A stretch of 64,000 nt of DNA from Arachis hypogaea (taxonomy: Eukaryota > Streptophyta > Magnoliopsida > Fabales > Fabaceae), in contig NC_092047.1 of assembly GCF_003086295.3 (NCBI RefSeq), positions 62,786,054-62,850,053 of the forward strand, given 5' to 3'. The translations under genes and the position numbers were made by a program. Positions 10,478 through 21,494 of the stretch are shown here, one piece after another. Numbering within the stretch: position 1 is the stretch's first letter; the number at the start of each line of letters is the position of its first letter. The notes under the pieces were generated by a model. The model was not told where the DNA came from. It worked only from the letters and a program-made list of their open reading frames with translations, and did no database searches.

Positions 10478-13400
10478 ATTGTAAGTAACATACACGTTAT
10501 TATAGAAAAAGAAAAATGAAACAATCAGTTTAGTTTGCTCAATTCACTAATTTGATGAAAATATATTCACTAATTTTGCGAGTGTGTGCCGATTTTTTTC
10601 TCTTTAAAATCTACTACATTTTTATAGTTATTGATTCTATCTTAATGTTGTTTGGCTAATTCTTATTTTTACATTGTTCAAATTTTCCCTTTTTACTACT
10701 ATTACACTAACTAGAGAACTTAGCTCATGGGTCCATTTATAAAAGTTGTTGCATTGAACAAGCTTCCATCTTAATTTTTAAAAATTTAAACATGATTTTC
10801 AATATGTGTTTTATCATCTTAAATAATTGTTGTCCTTAATTGGTGCCATTATAAAATCATTTCCAAGCTTCATTCTTTGTCTTTCATTTTTGAAATTGGA
10901 ATATGCTAATGAACTTTAGCTTTAATTTTGTGTCGATACTCTTGCTACACATTTTCTTTTATTTGTTATTCCAACAAACCGATCTGGTGAAAGGTCTGAA
11001 ATCACATCCTATGTTCTCTGTGATGTTGATTTGTGTGGTGGAATCCTCAAGAATATATTTGTTTTTAAACTTTCTTTTTTGTATGTTACATGCTTGATTA
11101 AATGCCTATAAACTCTTTCAATTTTGCTTCATTTGTTCTAACTTTAGACTACAAGATTAAGAAGTTAGTTAATGAATACAGGGATAGTTAATAAGAATTA
11201 ACTAATATATAAGACTTAGGACTTAAGAGCATTAGCTTATGATTTTACATTACTAAAATAGAGTTAGAAATGTGTAGCCACATTGCCTTCGTTACTTATA
11301 TTCTATTGGATCTGACTAGAGATGAAATGGTAGTTTATTTTGGCATTGTAGTTAGATTCTATTAATAAAATTGTAGCGAGAATTTTATGCTCTAAATTAA
11401 AAACTACTATGTCATAATCATTTATGAATTGGGACTGATGCATTATTTTTTATAAACTGCTATTGTCCTGATCATTCTACCTTGCTCACTCATTACTTAT
11501 TTAACCCATCATTTCAGTTTAGGTTATTTACCTACAAGAATACACTATTTTTTTTACTCTCACTATATTTTTATGACATATGAAATTGTGGTTTTTAACT
11601 TGCATGATGTATTAGTAGATGATATAAATTGACTTAAATGTATTGTGTAAGAACCATGCCCCCTTTTTTTTCTTTTATTGCCTCAATGCACATTTTCTGA
11701 GCAAACAATTTCAAAGATATAACAATGGTTAGTGGTTCTCATAGTAGTAGTTTTTTATCCATGGATATAACAATGATAATGTAAGTTTTTATTTGCTTTT
11801 CAAGTCGTATTTGTGACTCCAGTTCTTTTATGCAATAGTTTGGCTATTAAAATTTCTCATAATTTTAAGTTACATTGATTCTTGATTAATAGGCTCTATT
11901 GAGAGTAAATAATAATTAATTCTTTTTTTCATTTGACAGTACTATCAATTATGAAAGTGAACTGTCATTGTTTGGGGAAAAAATTTTGGCCAGGCAGTTT
12001 CAATGTTCCTTTAAATAAGGTTTAAAAAAGAAAAAAAAAGAATTAGATGGTAGTTAAGAAAATGCTTAGTTTGATGAAAAGAATTGTTCATGAAATAATT
12101 TAAGATGACTTCTTTTTGATTTAAATGAGGTGTTACTTTATTTAGTTTCAATATGTGTATTGTATGTTTGAATTTCTTAACATGCTTTGCGGAATAAAAG
12201 GATATATATTTAGTATTTTAAGGAATTTACATTCTTATAAATTTTAAACTGCATATGTAAATTAAGTAGTTTTGATGATTTTGAAGTTCGATTTTGGAAT
12301 ATTATTAAGGTGCGAGTTTTAGAGTTTCGCATATTAACATAATTTAGCGTAGTGGTTGAAGGTGGCAAATTGATCAAAGATGAATGGTACAGAGTCATGT
12401 CTCTAAGGGAGGCAGAGGTGTAAGCGGAGGTTGAGAGAATGATTGCTAAGGCAAATATGGAGAAACTTAGAGCTGATTTACTCTCTGTTGAGTATGAGAC
12501 TATGGTTATTGTCTTCATTTACTTCAAAAATGAATTAGTTATATTTTAATGAAATATTTTTTCTATCTGATTTACAAAGCTAGAGAGAATCATAATTTTT
12601 AGCGTATGGTTAAAATTGTTCTCATTATCAGGATCAGCAAGTCTATGTTTTTATTGTAAGTAAAAGTATATAGTAAAAACCCTGTTGGCAGATCAAGAAT
12701 TTTCTTTTCTGTAACACCAATAATTTAAACATGTATGTGAATAGTTTAATAACCATGACAAATTCAAGATTTAATTAAACAAATTATGACATTATGGTTA
12801 AAAAGAAAAAAAGATAAGGTATTGTATTGCTTGGTATACTCCCAAAACAAAAATCTATTTTTTGCTTTATGTATGTTGTTGTTAACACAATAAGATTTGA
12901 ACAATGCTCCTTATTTGTTTAATTGTCTGACATTTTTTGAACTTTTTTTCTTTGGAAGATTGTTTGGGACAAATGTCTTGGTATTTAATAGTTCGAATCT
13001 TGGGTTGCAACTAATAACAAAGAAATTAGAGTTGCCTGTGAATATTGTATTTCCTAAAAATTTTTTGCCTGGTGTTATTCCTAAAGAGGATATGGTGTGA
13101 CATTCTTATCCCTTGAGCTACTCTGATAAACATTCTTATTCCTTAACTATTTCAAGATTTGTTTTGGGAAGTATCACAAATTAGTACTTTTGTTTGCATT
13201 GGATTTATTTTGAATAGAAATATAAAATTGTTAAAATAATGAAACAACTTTGTATCATTTTTTTTGTTTGATTTTTTTTCTTTTAAGGAGTAGCTCATGA
13301 ATGATTTTGTATCAAATAGATACTTTTCTATTGAGATTTTACTTTTGAAAAATAACAAGATTTTTATTTTAACTTTTAAGTATAAATTAAATTGGAATTT

Positions 13401-14057
13401 AGTTCTCTAGAAATAATTTTTTTCTTTCCGTGTTAGTATTTGTATTTATATTTATTTAACTATAATGCTCTAATTGCTATGTAGAGAAGTAAGTAACTTT
13501 ATGCAAATATACAACAACTCATATGGAAGATACTATTTACTTATTTAGAGTGGCATAAAATGAATTAGAAATAATACTAATTCATCAAATGTAAAAGTAC
13601 TTATAGGTAGAGGATATTGGTATAAATGTGATTTTATAAAATTATGATTAATTATGATGTCATATAATTTATATTGGGATATTTTTTATTAGATATTAAA
13701 AAATGAATACTTTTAACTAATATTAGTTAAAATCACGTTGAAGTGTAACTTATTAATAGGATATAAATTATATAATTTTTATAGTACTTTTTTAATTTAG
13801 TTTTTACAATAATAGTATCTAATTCATTAAAAAAAAAAATCAATGAAATGGATTTTAGTATACACCTTTTTTTAAAAATGAATGTTAATATGAGTTATAA
13901 AAATAAAAAAATTATTTGGCCTCTATAAATATAGGTTGGAACAATTTTATACATTAGATAATAAATTTTTATATATGAAAACTTTTCAAATGAAAAGTAA
14001 CTAGTACTAATATCAATAGTATTATACCAACAAATTTTGATAATGATACAATATTTG
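10478..14057. other. AT-rich DNA, possible Helitron body
   Basis: About 3.6 kb without a convincing gene. Isolated open stretches (10903-11097, 12897-13100) have no recognisable family. The Helitron terminus at 14058-14086 implies that some of this is a plus-strand Helitron, but I could not locate its TC 5' end. Confidence 0.4.
12363..12530 (+). pseudogene. Possible degraded exon, unrecognised
   Basis: One frame reads KDEWYRVMSLREAEV, a stop, then AEVERMIAKANMEKLRADLL and SVEYETM. The amphipathic, charged residue mix is unlike surrounding AT-rich noise and suggests a former coiled-coil coding exon. Family not recognised. Confidence 0.3.
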
Positions 14058-14086
14058 ACCCGCGCGTAGCGCGGGTTTTACCCTAG
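14058..14086 (+). mobile_element. Helitron 3' terminus
   Basis: Perfect 8-bp hairpin ACCCGCGC (14058-14065) / GCGCGGGT (14069-14076), then TTTACC and CTAG, followed by T. A GC-rich hairpin about 10 bp before a terminal CTAG, inserted before T, is the Helitron 3'-end signature. No RepHel helicase was seen in the window, so the element is non-autonomous. Confidence 0.75.
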
Positions 14087-14334
14087 TAATAAATTTATAT
14101 ATACATATGCACATTGAAAATGAAGATAAAGAATAATAAAGTCAATTTTTTCTTTGAAGATAGCAATTTTATTTCATTAAAAAGAGAAATATAGGTGTTC
14201 AAAATCTAGGACAAGTAATAAGAAAAAGGGGGTTATCCCAAATAAATTACCTGTGTGACAACATCCAAACCATAGTTCTAAATTCTAATGGAAGAAAAGG
14301 GCAAGAAGCGAGAATCTAGGGCTATGGTGAACCT

Positions 14335-15117
14335 CTAGCCACTATCGAGTTCTAGAACATCTTTGTCGCTGCGCTGATTACCTCCACTACTGAGATCCTC
14401 TTTTGCTAAAAAGATTAAGTTTCTCACTTTCCATACTTCCAAGTGGAGAAAAGCAGCTAGCTCTAGCTTCTTCTTGGAGTTTGGGTGCTGGGAGAAGGTC
14501 GAAATTAGTTTCTGCCACCACCGGTGTAAGTTATTTGAGCTCGCCAATGAGAGGTAAGGTCTGACTGAACTTCCTTTCCAAATCTCTTGTGATTCTTTAC
14601 AACTGATGAAGCAATGGGTGAATGACTCCTGCTCTTGTTGACAGCAAGGACAAGTTGGGGCGACGAATGAAATTTGGTAGTTGAGGAGTTAGAGAACTGG
14701 TAGTCTGCCGTGAAAAGCCTTCTTGATGCAAATCTTGGTTTTGTTCTGAAGGGGGAGCTTCATAGCTGGTTCCAGAGAGCTTTCTATCTCATAATTTTAG
14801 GGTATAGATCAATGGGAACATGATAAAAAGAGGTAGCTAGGAAATATTATACCCTAAATTTCATCTTTACCATCTGTAGGGGTAACTGACAATAGTCTAC
14901 TACTGATTGCTGGAAGGAATGAGTTCTTTATTAGGTTCTGGTACCATTGGTTGCCTGCCATCATCAAGTCCTTAACCCAAAGAATGCTGGGTTTATAGTC
15001 CGTATTTAGCTGGGTTTGAGAAATGTTGAATGGATAGGGAGGTGAGAGCCATGGTTTGTTGAACACTCTGATGCCGCTACCATTCCTAACTCTCCAAGAT
15101 AGACCTTTCTCCACCAT
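14335..15117 (-). pseudogene. LINE ORF2 C-terminal region (zf-RVT and tail)
   Basis: 15117-14854 reads GLSWRVRNGSGIRVFNKPWL, matching the conserved 'G.GWRVGNG..I..W.DPW' block before the reverse-transcriptase zinc-binding region of plant LINEs. 14547-14335 reads WWQKLIS ... EVWKVRNLIF, matching the 'W..W..RN' motif at the very end of these ORFs. Frames are interrupted between the blocks. Confidence 0.75.
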
Positions 15118-15429
15118 ACAGTGGTCCTCTAAAATGCTTCTCCAGTCCCTAATGGTGAGGTACCAATCTCTGCATTCATAATGTTACCATATCTAAAGTA
15201 TTTACATTTCAAAGTTCTCACTAAGTAGGAATTAGGTTGAATAGCTATTCTCCAATATTGTTTTTCTAGCAGATCTAAATTCTAAGCTCTCAAATCTTTG
15301 AAGCCAAGCTAGCTCTCATTCTTAGGTTTGCTCATGTTATTCCAGTTACCCAGGCTATACGTCTCTTTGTATCTTTCTGCTCCCATCACTAATGTGTAAA
15401 AGTACTGTGAATTTTAGAGATTAATAAGT

Positions 15430-16935
15430 CTAAGAGTTTAAAATGAGACAGGGTATAAATTGGCATTGCTTCTCCCATCGCCTTAAGGAGAATGTGTTTG
15501 CCTTCACTAGAAATAATGTTCTTTTGCCACCCCGAACTTTCTGCTGAAATGTTTCTTTAATCAAATTGACAGTAGCCTTTTTGGAGGGATTAACAAAAGA
15601 GAGAAGACCCAAATATTTGTTCTATGTCCCGATGCATTGGATGTTTAGTCTGCCTACTAGTTGACCTCCCTAATAGGATTAGGAGTATTATTGCTAAAGA
15701 AAACTACTGACCTATCTAAGTTTACCTTCTGGCCACTAAAACTCTCATACTCCTATAGTAAATTAAGGATCTTGTCGCAACATTCCTCTGAGGCCTTATA
15801 AAATAGTATAGAGTCATCTATAAATAGCAAGTGGCTGACTATAGGGCACCTGGAGCTTGAATTAGCTGTTTTGCTCCGCTTTGTATAGTAGGAAGGAGAG
15901 ACCTTCCTCATAAAATAAAAAGAGATATGATGATAGAGGGTCTTCTTGATGGATACCTCTAGTTGGTTTAGAAAAATTATGGCTTGTCCTTCCACAACAA
16001 CGGAGGAAGAAACTGTAGTGACTAATTCCCGGATCCAACCTATCCACTTTGTCTCAAAACCAAACCGCTCCATAATATGCCATAAGAAATGCATTTCAAC
16101 TCTATTGTAGGTCTTGCTCATATCCATTTTAACTGCCATGTCATGTTACAACCTTAACTTCTTATTTTTTAGATAATGCATACATTCATGGGTAGGATAT
16201 TATCTGAAATTAAGTACCCTTTTAAGAAAACACTTTGATTAGGACTAATTAGTTTGTTCATGCAGCTTTGAAATCTATCCACCAAAATCTTCTAAATAAT
16301 GTTATAGAAGATTAAAGATAAACTAATAGGTCTAACTTGAGTCATATTGTTTGCATCCGAGACTTTAGGAATAATGCATATATTAGTATGGTTAAACCTC
16401 TTCAAGATTCACCCTCCACTAAAGAAACTTCTACCAGCCTATAAAACATCACCACACACTATATCCTGATAAAACTAGAAGAATTTTGCCTTAATTCCGT
16501 CCTTTCCTGGGGCAATATGTGGGTGTACACTAAAAGTGGCACACTTCACCTTTGAAGCTTACGGTTCATGGAAGCTGTAACTTTTGGTTCAAAGCAAGTG
16601 AGGAAAGATGCGGGATCATCTCGGTTAGAGGATGAAAAAATGTTTCTGAAATAGTCTTCAGCAGCTAAGGCAATGGCCGAGATGGATGACGCTAAATTAC
16701 CATTTCTATTAATTAGCTTCCAAATTTTATTCCTCTGGATTCTGGTCTTGAACTTCGATGGAAATAAATTTGGGTTCCTATCACCTTCTTTCAACCATTT
16801 AATCTTGGACTTTTCTTTCCAGTATGTTTCTTCCTTTAGAAAAGCCAATTCCAGTTTCCTTTTGAGTTCAACATCCTCACGTCCAGTTATGCCAAGCTCC
16901 CTTAGCTTCTCCAGCCTCTTCTCAATTGCTTCCAT
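15430..16935 (-). pseudogene. LINE reverse transcriptase remnant
   Basis: 16935-16546 holds the pre-RT segment (EETYWKEKSKIKWLKEGDRN, normally EE..W.QKSR..WL..GD.NT..FH). 16139-15753 reads AVKMDMSKTYNRVEMHFL (RT motif A, usual D.SKAYDRV) and HLLFIDDSILF (motif C, FADD changed to FIDD), so the catalytic pair is partly retained. The QGDPLS motif is visible only in a second frame (EDPLSSYLF). Several frameshifts and stops: an inactive copy. Confidence 0.8.
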
Positions 16936-16989
16936 TTCCTTTTTTGTGTTAGACCTACTGGATTCTTGTCATTTTACTCAACTGTGTCT

Positions 16990-17672
16990 ATAGTTCTTGA
17001 TTTTTTGAGCTAATTGGTACATAGTTAGGCCTCTACTTTTAGTCTCCATGCATCTTGAATAATTTTTCTCAGATTAGCATTAGTACACCACCTTTCTTAG
17101 AATTTAAACCGCCTTTTAAAATGTTCTATTTGTGAATTAGACTCCAAGAGAAGGGGAGCGAGGTTAGAACTGGTTTCAATCAAATGGATATTAAAAGCTT
17201 GAAAAAATTGTTGGAACCATTACTCATTGCACAATACCCCATCCAACCACTCCATGATAAAATCTTCCTCTATCCTTTGATTGCTCCATGTATAGGTCCC
17301 CCTACCATTTCAAGATCAATCAGTCTTATTATCTCCAATAAATTCATTTTGAGGCGCAATTGCCAATGGGGATTTAATGCCACCACCTACCTTTCACTAT
17401 GGTTTGTAATGATATTAAAATCACTTAAAATCAGAACATTATCCCAAATTAATGAATAACTCCAGAGTTTTTCATTAAACTGAGAGGTTCAAATTTGGTC
17501 ATTACAACTCAAATGAACACCCACAAGATTTCAACTCTCATTCCGCAAGATCTCCTTAATTGAGACAGCGATGTAATAATCAAAATGTTGAATTGTAACA
17601 TTAGTAGCTTCCTTCCAACTTAGAGCAAGTTTCCTGTTATGCCTATTAGATTCACCAAAAATACTTTAGAAA
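16990..17672 (-). pseudogene. LINE endonuclease remnant, 3' part
   Basis: Minus-strand translation gives ALSWKEATNVTIQHFDYYIA and GVHLSCND, recognisable as the middle of the plant LINE apurinic-type endonuclease, but with stops. The first part of the domain lies at 25255-25470 beyond element A. Confidence 0.65.
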
Positions 17673-17677
17673 ACAAC
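17673..17677. other. Left target-site duplication of element A (ACAAC)
   Basis: Directly before the LTR start TGATGAGCGG; repeated at 25250-25254. Confidence 0.85.
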
Positions 17678-19263
17678 TGATGAGCGGATATTTTATATGC
17701 TTTTTGGAGGTGTTTTCATATAGTTTTTAGTAGGATTTAGCTACTTTTTAGTATATTTTTATTAGTTTTTATGCAAAAATTATATTTCTAGACTTTACTA
17801 TGAGTTTGTGTATTTTTCTGTGACTTCAGATATTTTCTAGCTGAAATTGAGGGACCTGAGCAAAAATCTGATTCAGAGGCTGAAAAAGGACTGCAGATGC
17901 TGTTGGATTCTAACCTCCCTGCACTCGAAATGAATTTTCTGGAGTTACAGAAGTCCAATTGGTGCGCTCTAAATTGCGTTGGAAAGTAGACATCCTGGGC
18001 TTTTCAGCAATATATAATAGTCCATACTTTGTCCAAGTTGAGATCATGCAAACTGGCGTTTAACACCAACTTTCTACCCTATTCTGGCGTCAAACGCCAG
18101 AACTGGCATAAAAGTTGGAGTTAAACGTCCAAACTGGCACAAAAGCTAGAGTTAAACACCAGGAGTAGCCTATGTACGTGAAAGCTTCAATGCTCAGCCC
18201 AAACACACACCAAATGGGCTCCAGAAGTGGATTTCTACACTATCTATCTTAGTTTACTCATTTTCTGTAAACCTAGGTCACTAGTTGAGTATAAAAACTA
18301 CTTTTTGAGAATTACTATGCACCTCATGACATTTCACATAAGAATTTGTATTTTCTACGGCATGAGTCTCTAAACTCCATAGTTGGGGGTGAGGAGCTCT
18401 GCTGTGTCTCGATGGATTAATGCAATTACTACTGTTTTCCATTCAATCACGCTTGTTTCTATTCTAAGATATTCACTCGCACTTCAACATGATGAATGTG
18501 ATGATCTGTGACACTCATCACCATTCTCAACCTGTGAACGTGTGCCTGACAACCACTTTCGTTCTACCTTAGATTGAGTGTATATCTCTTTGGTTCCTGG
18601 TTCACAAGTTTGATTGCCTCTCCTGACAACAGAGCATTCAAATCTGAGATCAGAGTCTTCGTGGTATAAGCTAGTATCAATTGGTAGCATTCCTGAGATC
18701 CGTAAAGTCTGAACCTTGTCTGTGGTATTTCGAGTAGGATTCGGAAAGGGATGACTGTGACGAGATTCAAACTCACAAATGTTGGGCGTAGTGACAGTGT
18801 GCACAAGGATCAATGGATCTTATTCCAACACTAGTGAGAACCGACAGATGATTAGTCCTACGAAACCCGCAGCTGGACCATTTTCACTGAAAGGACGGAT
18901 GGTAGCCATTGACAACGGTGATCCACCAACATACAACTTGCCATGGAAGGAGCCCTGCGTGCATGAAGAAGAAGACAGTAGGAAAGCAGAAATTCAGAAG
19001 ACAGAGCATCTCCAAAACCTCAACCTGTTCTCTATTACTGCATAACAAGTATTATGTAATCCATGTTCTTTTACTCATTCCTATTAAAACTGATAATTAT
19101 TATTGATATCCTGACTAAGAGTTATAAGATAACCATAGCTTGCTTCAAGCCGACAATCTCCGTGGGATCGACCCTTACTCACGTAAGGTATTACTTGGAC
19201 GACCTAGTGCACTTGCTGATTAGTTGTGCAGAATTACAAAAGTGATTGTGATTTCATGCACCA
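17678..19263 (+). mobile_element. Element A 5' LTR
   Basis: TGATGAGCGG ... CATGCACCA, 1586 bp. TATAAAAA at 18290 is a candidate promoter. GGCGTTTAACGCC-like palindromes lie at 18055-18165. A GTGGGATCGACCC motif lies at 19162-19174. Confidence 0.9.
18290..18297 (+). promoter_or_regulatory. Candidate TATA box in A 5' LTR
   Basis: TATAAAAA, conserved at 24273-24280 in the 3' LTR, about 0.6 kb into the LTR, consistent with a U3 promoter. Confidence 0.4.
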
Positions 19264-19463
19264 ACAAGAAAATTTTAGCTTTTCTTCCACCATTCGAGAT
19301 TGATTTTTAGTTTGATAAAGAAAATCAATCTCGAGGAGTGGGATTTATTAATCCCTTTGAGGTTACGAATTATTAGGGATCTTCTCAAACTTCGACAATT
19401 TCATGTAAGGATGTTCACGGCTCTTTGGATGCCATGATTGGCACCCTCCACCATAATTTCCTC
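19264..19463 (-). repeat. Copy of the LINE/host flank inside element A
   Basis: Right after the 5' LTR, ACAAGAAAATTTTAGC and about 200 bp more match the LINE DNA just outside the 3' LTR (25250-25450) with few differences, including the target duplication. The match stops near 19463. The junction with pol holds a tandem decamer (TCCACAAGAG twice, 19465-19484), as at an end-joined break. Confidence 0.85.
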
Positions 19464-19474
19464 GTCCACAAGAG

Positions 19475-20511
19475 TCCACAAGAGTCCTCCAATGTGGCTT
19501 CTATTGGCCCACCATTTACAGAGACTCTTGAGAGTTTGTACGTAACTATGACAGTTACCAAAGAGCTGGCAATCTGCCTCACGGTTATGCCATGCCTCAA
19601 CAAGGGATCTTAGAGATTGAGTTTGATGTATGGGGTATTGACTTCATGGGGCCTTTCCCACCATCATACTTAAACACTTATGTCCTGGTGGCAGTAGACT
19701 ATGTATCTAAGTGGGTGGAGGCAATTGCAACACCCACCAATGATACTAAAACAGTGATGAAGTTCCTCCAGAAGCATATCTTCAGCAGGTTCGGTGTCCC
19801 TAGGATACTGATCAGTGATGGGGCACTCATTTTTGTAATAAACAGCTTGACTCCGCTCTGGTCCGTTATGGAATTAACCACAAAGTGGCGACTCCGTATC
19901 ATCCCCAGACAAATGGGCAGGCTGAAGTCTCAAATAGAGAACTTAAAAGAATCCTGGAACGGACTATGAGTAACTGCAGAAGGGATTGGGCAAGAAGTCT
20001 GGATGATACTCTGTGGGCATACAGAACAGCATTCAAGACTCCCATAGGGACCTCTCCATACCAACTTGTGTATGGGAAAGCATGCCATTTGCCAGTGGAA
20101 CTAAAACACAAGGCCTACTGGGCAACTAGATTCCTGAATCTTGATGCAAAGTCAGCTGGAGAGAAAAGATTGCTCTAGTTGAATGAGCTAGAGGAATTCA
20201 GACACAATGCTTTTGAAAATGCAAAAATTTACAAGGAAAAAGCAAAAAGGTGGCATGACAAGAAACTATCATCCAGAGTCTTTAAGCCAGGACAGAAGGT
20301 TCTGCTGTTCAACTCTAGGCTCAGATTGCTCCCCGGGAAACTGAAATCCCGGTGGAAGGGACCATATGTGATTACAAGTGTGTCACCATATGGCTATGTG
20401 GAGCTTCAAGACATTGATTCGAATAAGAGGTTCATTGTTAATGGACAGAGAGTCAAGCATTATCTTGAAGGCAATGTTGAGCAAGAATGCTCAAAGCTGA
20501 GACTAGATTAA
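19475..20511 (+). pseudogene. Element A pol remnant: integrase
   Basis: Starts at [10 protein letters not shown] in the integrase N-terminal region. Zinc-binding Cys residues are changed ([12 protein letters not shown], where Cys is expected twice). The core carries GIDFMGPFP (first Asp) and ISDG (second Asp). One base is missing in the G run near 19822, shifting frame. The reading resumes with [13 protein letters not shown] (catalytic Glu present) through [19 protein letters not shown]. An in-frame TAG at 20176 interrupts before LNELEEFR, and the tail (VLLFNSRL, WKGPYVITSV, IVNGQRVKHY) is the integrase C-terminal region. So: one frameshift, one nonsense, two Cys losses. Inactive. Confidence 0.9.
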
Positions 20512-20540
20512 AAGCTCAGTAAGGTCCGGCTAAAGACAAT

Positions 20541-20570
20541 AAAGAAGCGCTTGCTGGGAGGCAACCCAGC
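20541..20570 (+). other. Post-pol hairpin of element A
   Basis: AAAGAAGCGCTT, then GCTGGG (20553-20558), loop AGGCAA, CCCAGC (20565-20570). Element C has the same with GTTGGG / CCCAAC, a compensated base-pair change. Confidence 0.75.
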
Positions 20571-20724
20571 CATTAGCAAAGTTTATTTGTTATTCAAATA
20601 GTTATTATAGGAGTTTGATATAAATTATCTTCAAGGTTGATTATCAATTGCAGGAGTTTACAGAGTTACAGAAGAATTCAGAGCATAAAGCAGAGAAAAG
20701 GAGCTCACTGGCACAAAAATGCCA

Positions 20725-20942
20725 GTAAGGGGTATTTTGAGCGTTAAATGCCAGAATGGGCACCATTTTGGGCGTTTAACGCCAGAATTGCAGCATCCTG
20801 AGCGTTTAGAAAAATGACCAGTGATAAAGGCTTTTTGGTGTTTAATGCCAGCCAGGGTACCTAGCTGGGCGTTAAACGCCCAAAAGAAGCAACAAATGGG
20901 CGTTAAACGCCAGAATGGGTGCCATTCTGGGCGTTTAACGCC
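20725..20942. repeat. GGCGTTTAACGCC palindrome cluster in A internal region
   Basis: Perfect units GGCGTTTAACGCC or GGCGTTAAACGCC at 20771, 20868, 20899 and 20930, plus degenerate ones. The same motif sits in the A and E LTRs. Confidence 0.9.
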
Positions 20943-21424
20943 AGGAATGTGGAAGGGAGGAAGTTTTGTTTCCAACTCAATTTTTTTTTTAAATTTTCAT
21001 GGTTACATCCAAAATTTCTTGCATAAACATGTTACAAATTATCATCTTTCAATTTCAATTTCAAAAAAAAAATAATAATAAATTCTTCTTTAATCCTAAA
21101 AATCTTTCTCAAACCTTCTTCAATTTCTTTTCAAAGCTTTTTCAAAACTCATCTATCTTTTTAATTTATTCTCAAATCTTTTTCAACTGATCATACTATT
21201 TTTTCAAATTCAGATTTATCTTTTTCAAATCTCTCATATCTTTTCAATTTTAAAATTTCATCTTTTTTATATCATATTTATCTTTTACAAATCGTATCTT
21301 CTATCATATCTTTTTCAAAAATTTTCGAACCCACCCCTTCCCTTATAAATTCACATTCGGCCTCCCGCTCTCCTCCACAACTCGAATTTGACTCTCATTC
21401 TATTCCTCTCATTTCCTTTCTTTT

Positions 21425-21458
21425 GCTTGAGGACAAGCAAACCTCTAAGTTTGGTGTG
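21425..21458 (+). promoter_or_regulatory. Internal polypurine-like motif of element A
   Basis: GCTTGAGGACAAGCAA, then CTAAGTTTGGTGTG, nearly repeating the terminal tract at 23629-23661. It lies just upstream of the ORF at 21495. Confidence 0.55.
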
Positions 21459-21494
21459 TTTTTTGTGATCACTAAGCTAAGATTCACTAAGATC

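Larger units (their letters stand above)
14145..17672 (-). mobile_element. LINE, 3' two-thirds of ORF2 and tail
   Basis: Minus-strand non-LTR retrotransposon with all frames broken. From 5' (right) to 3' (left) it holds the rest of the endonuclease, reverse transcriptase and a Zn-finger/RNase H-like tail. The T-rich stretch near 14145-14152 is the likely poly(A) end. Element A cuts it at 17673-17677 (ACAAC), and its 5' part continues at 25255-26310. Confidence 0.85.

Noticed and set aside
18484..19245. ORFs in the A 5' LTR (also 24893-25090, 61480-62174, 62583-62919)
   Set aside because: They lie in LTRs, occur on both strands, and are not kept intact between LTR copies.
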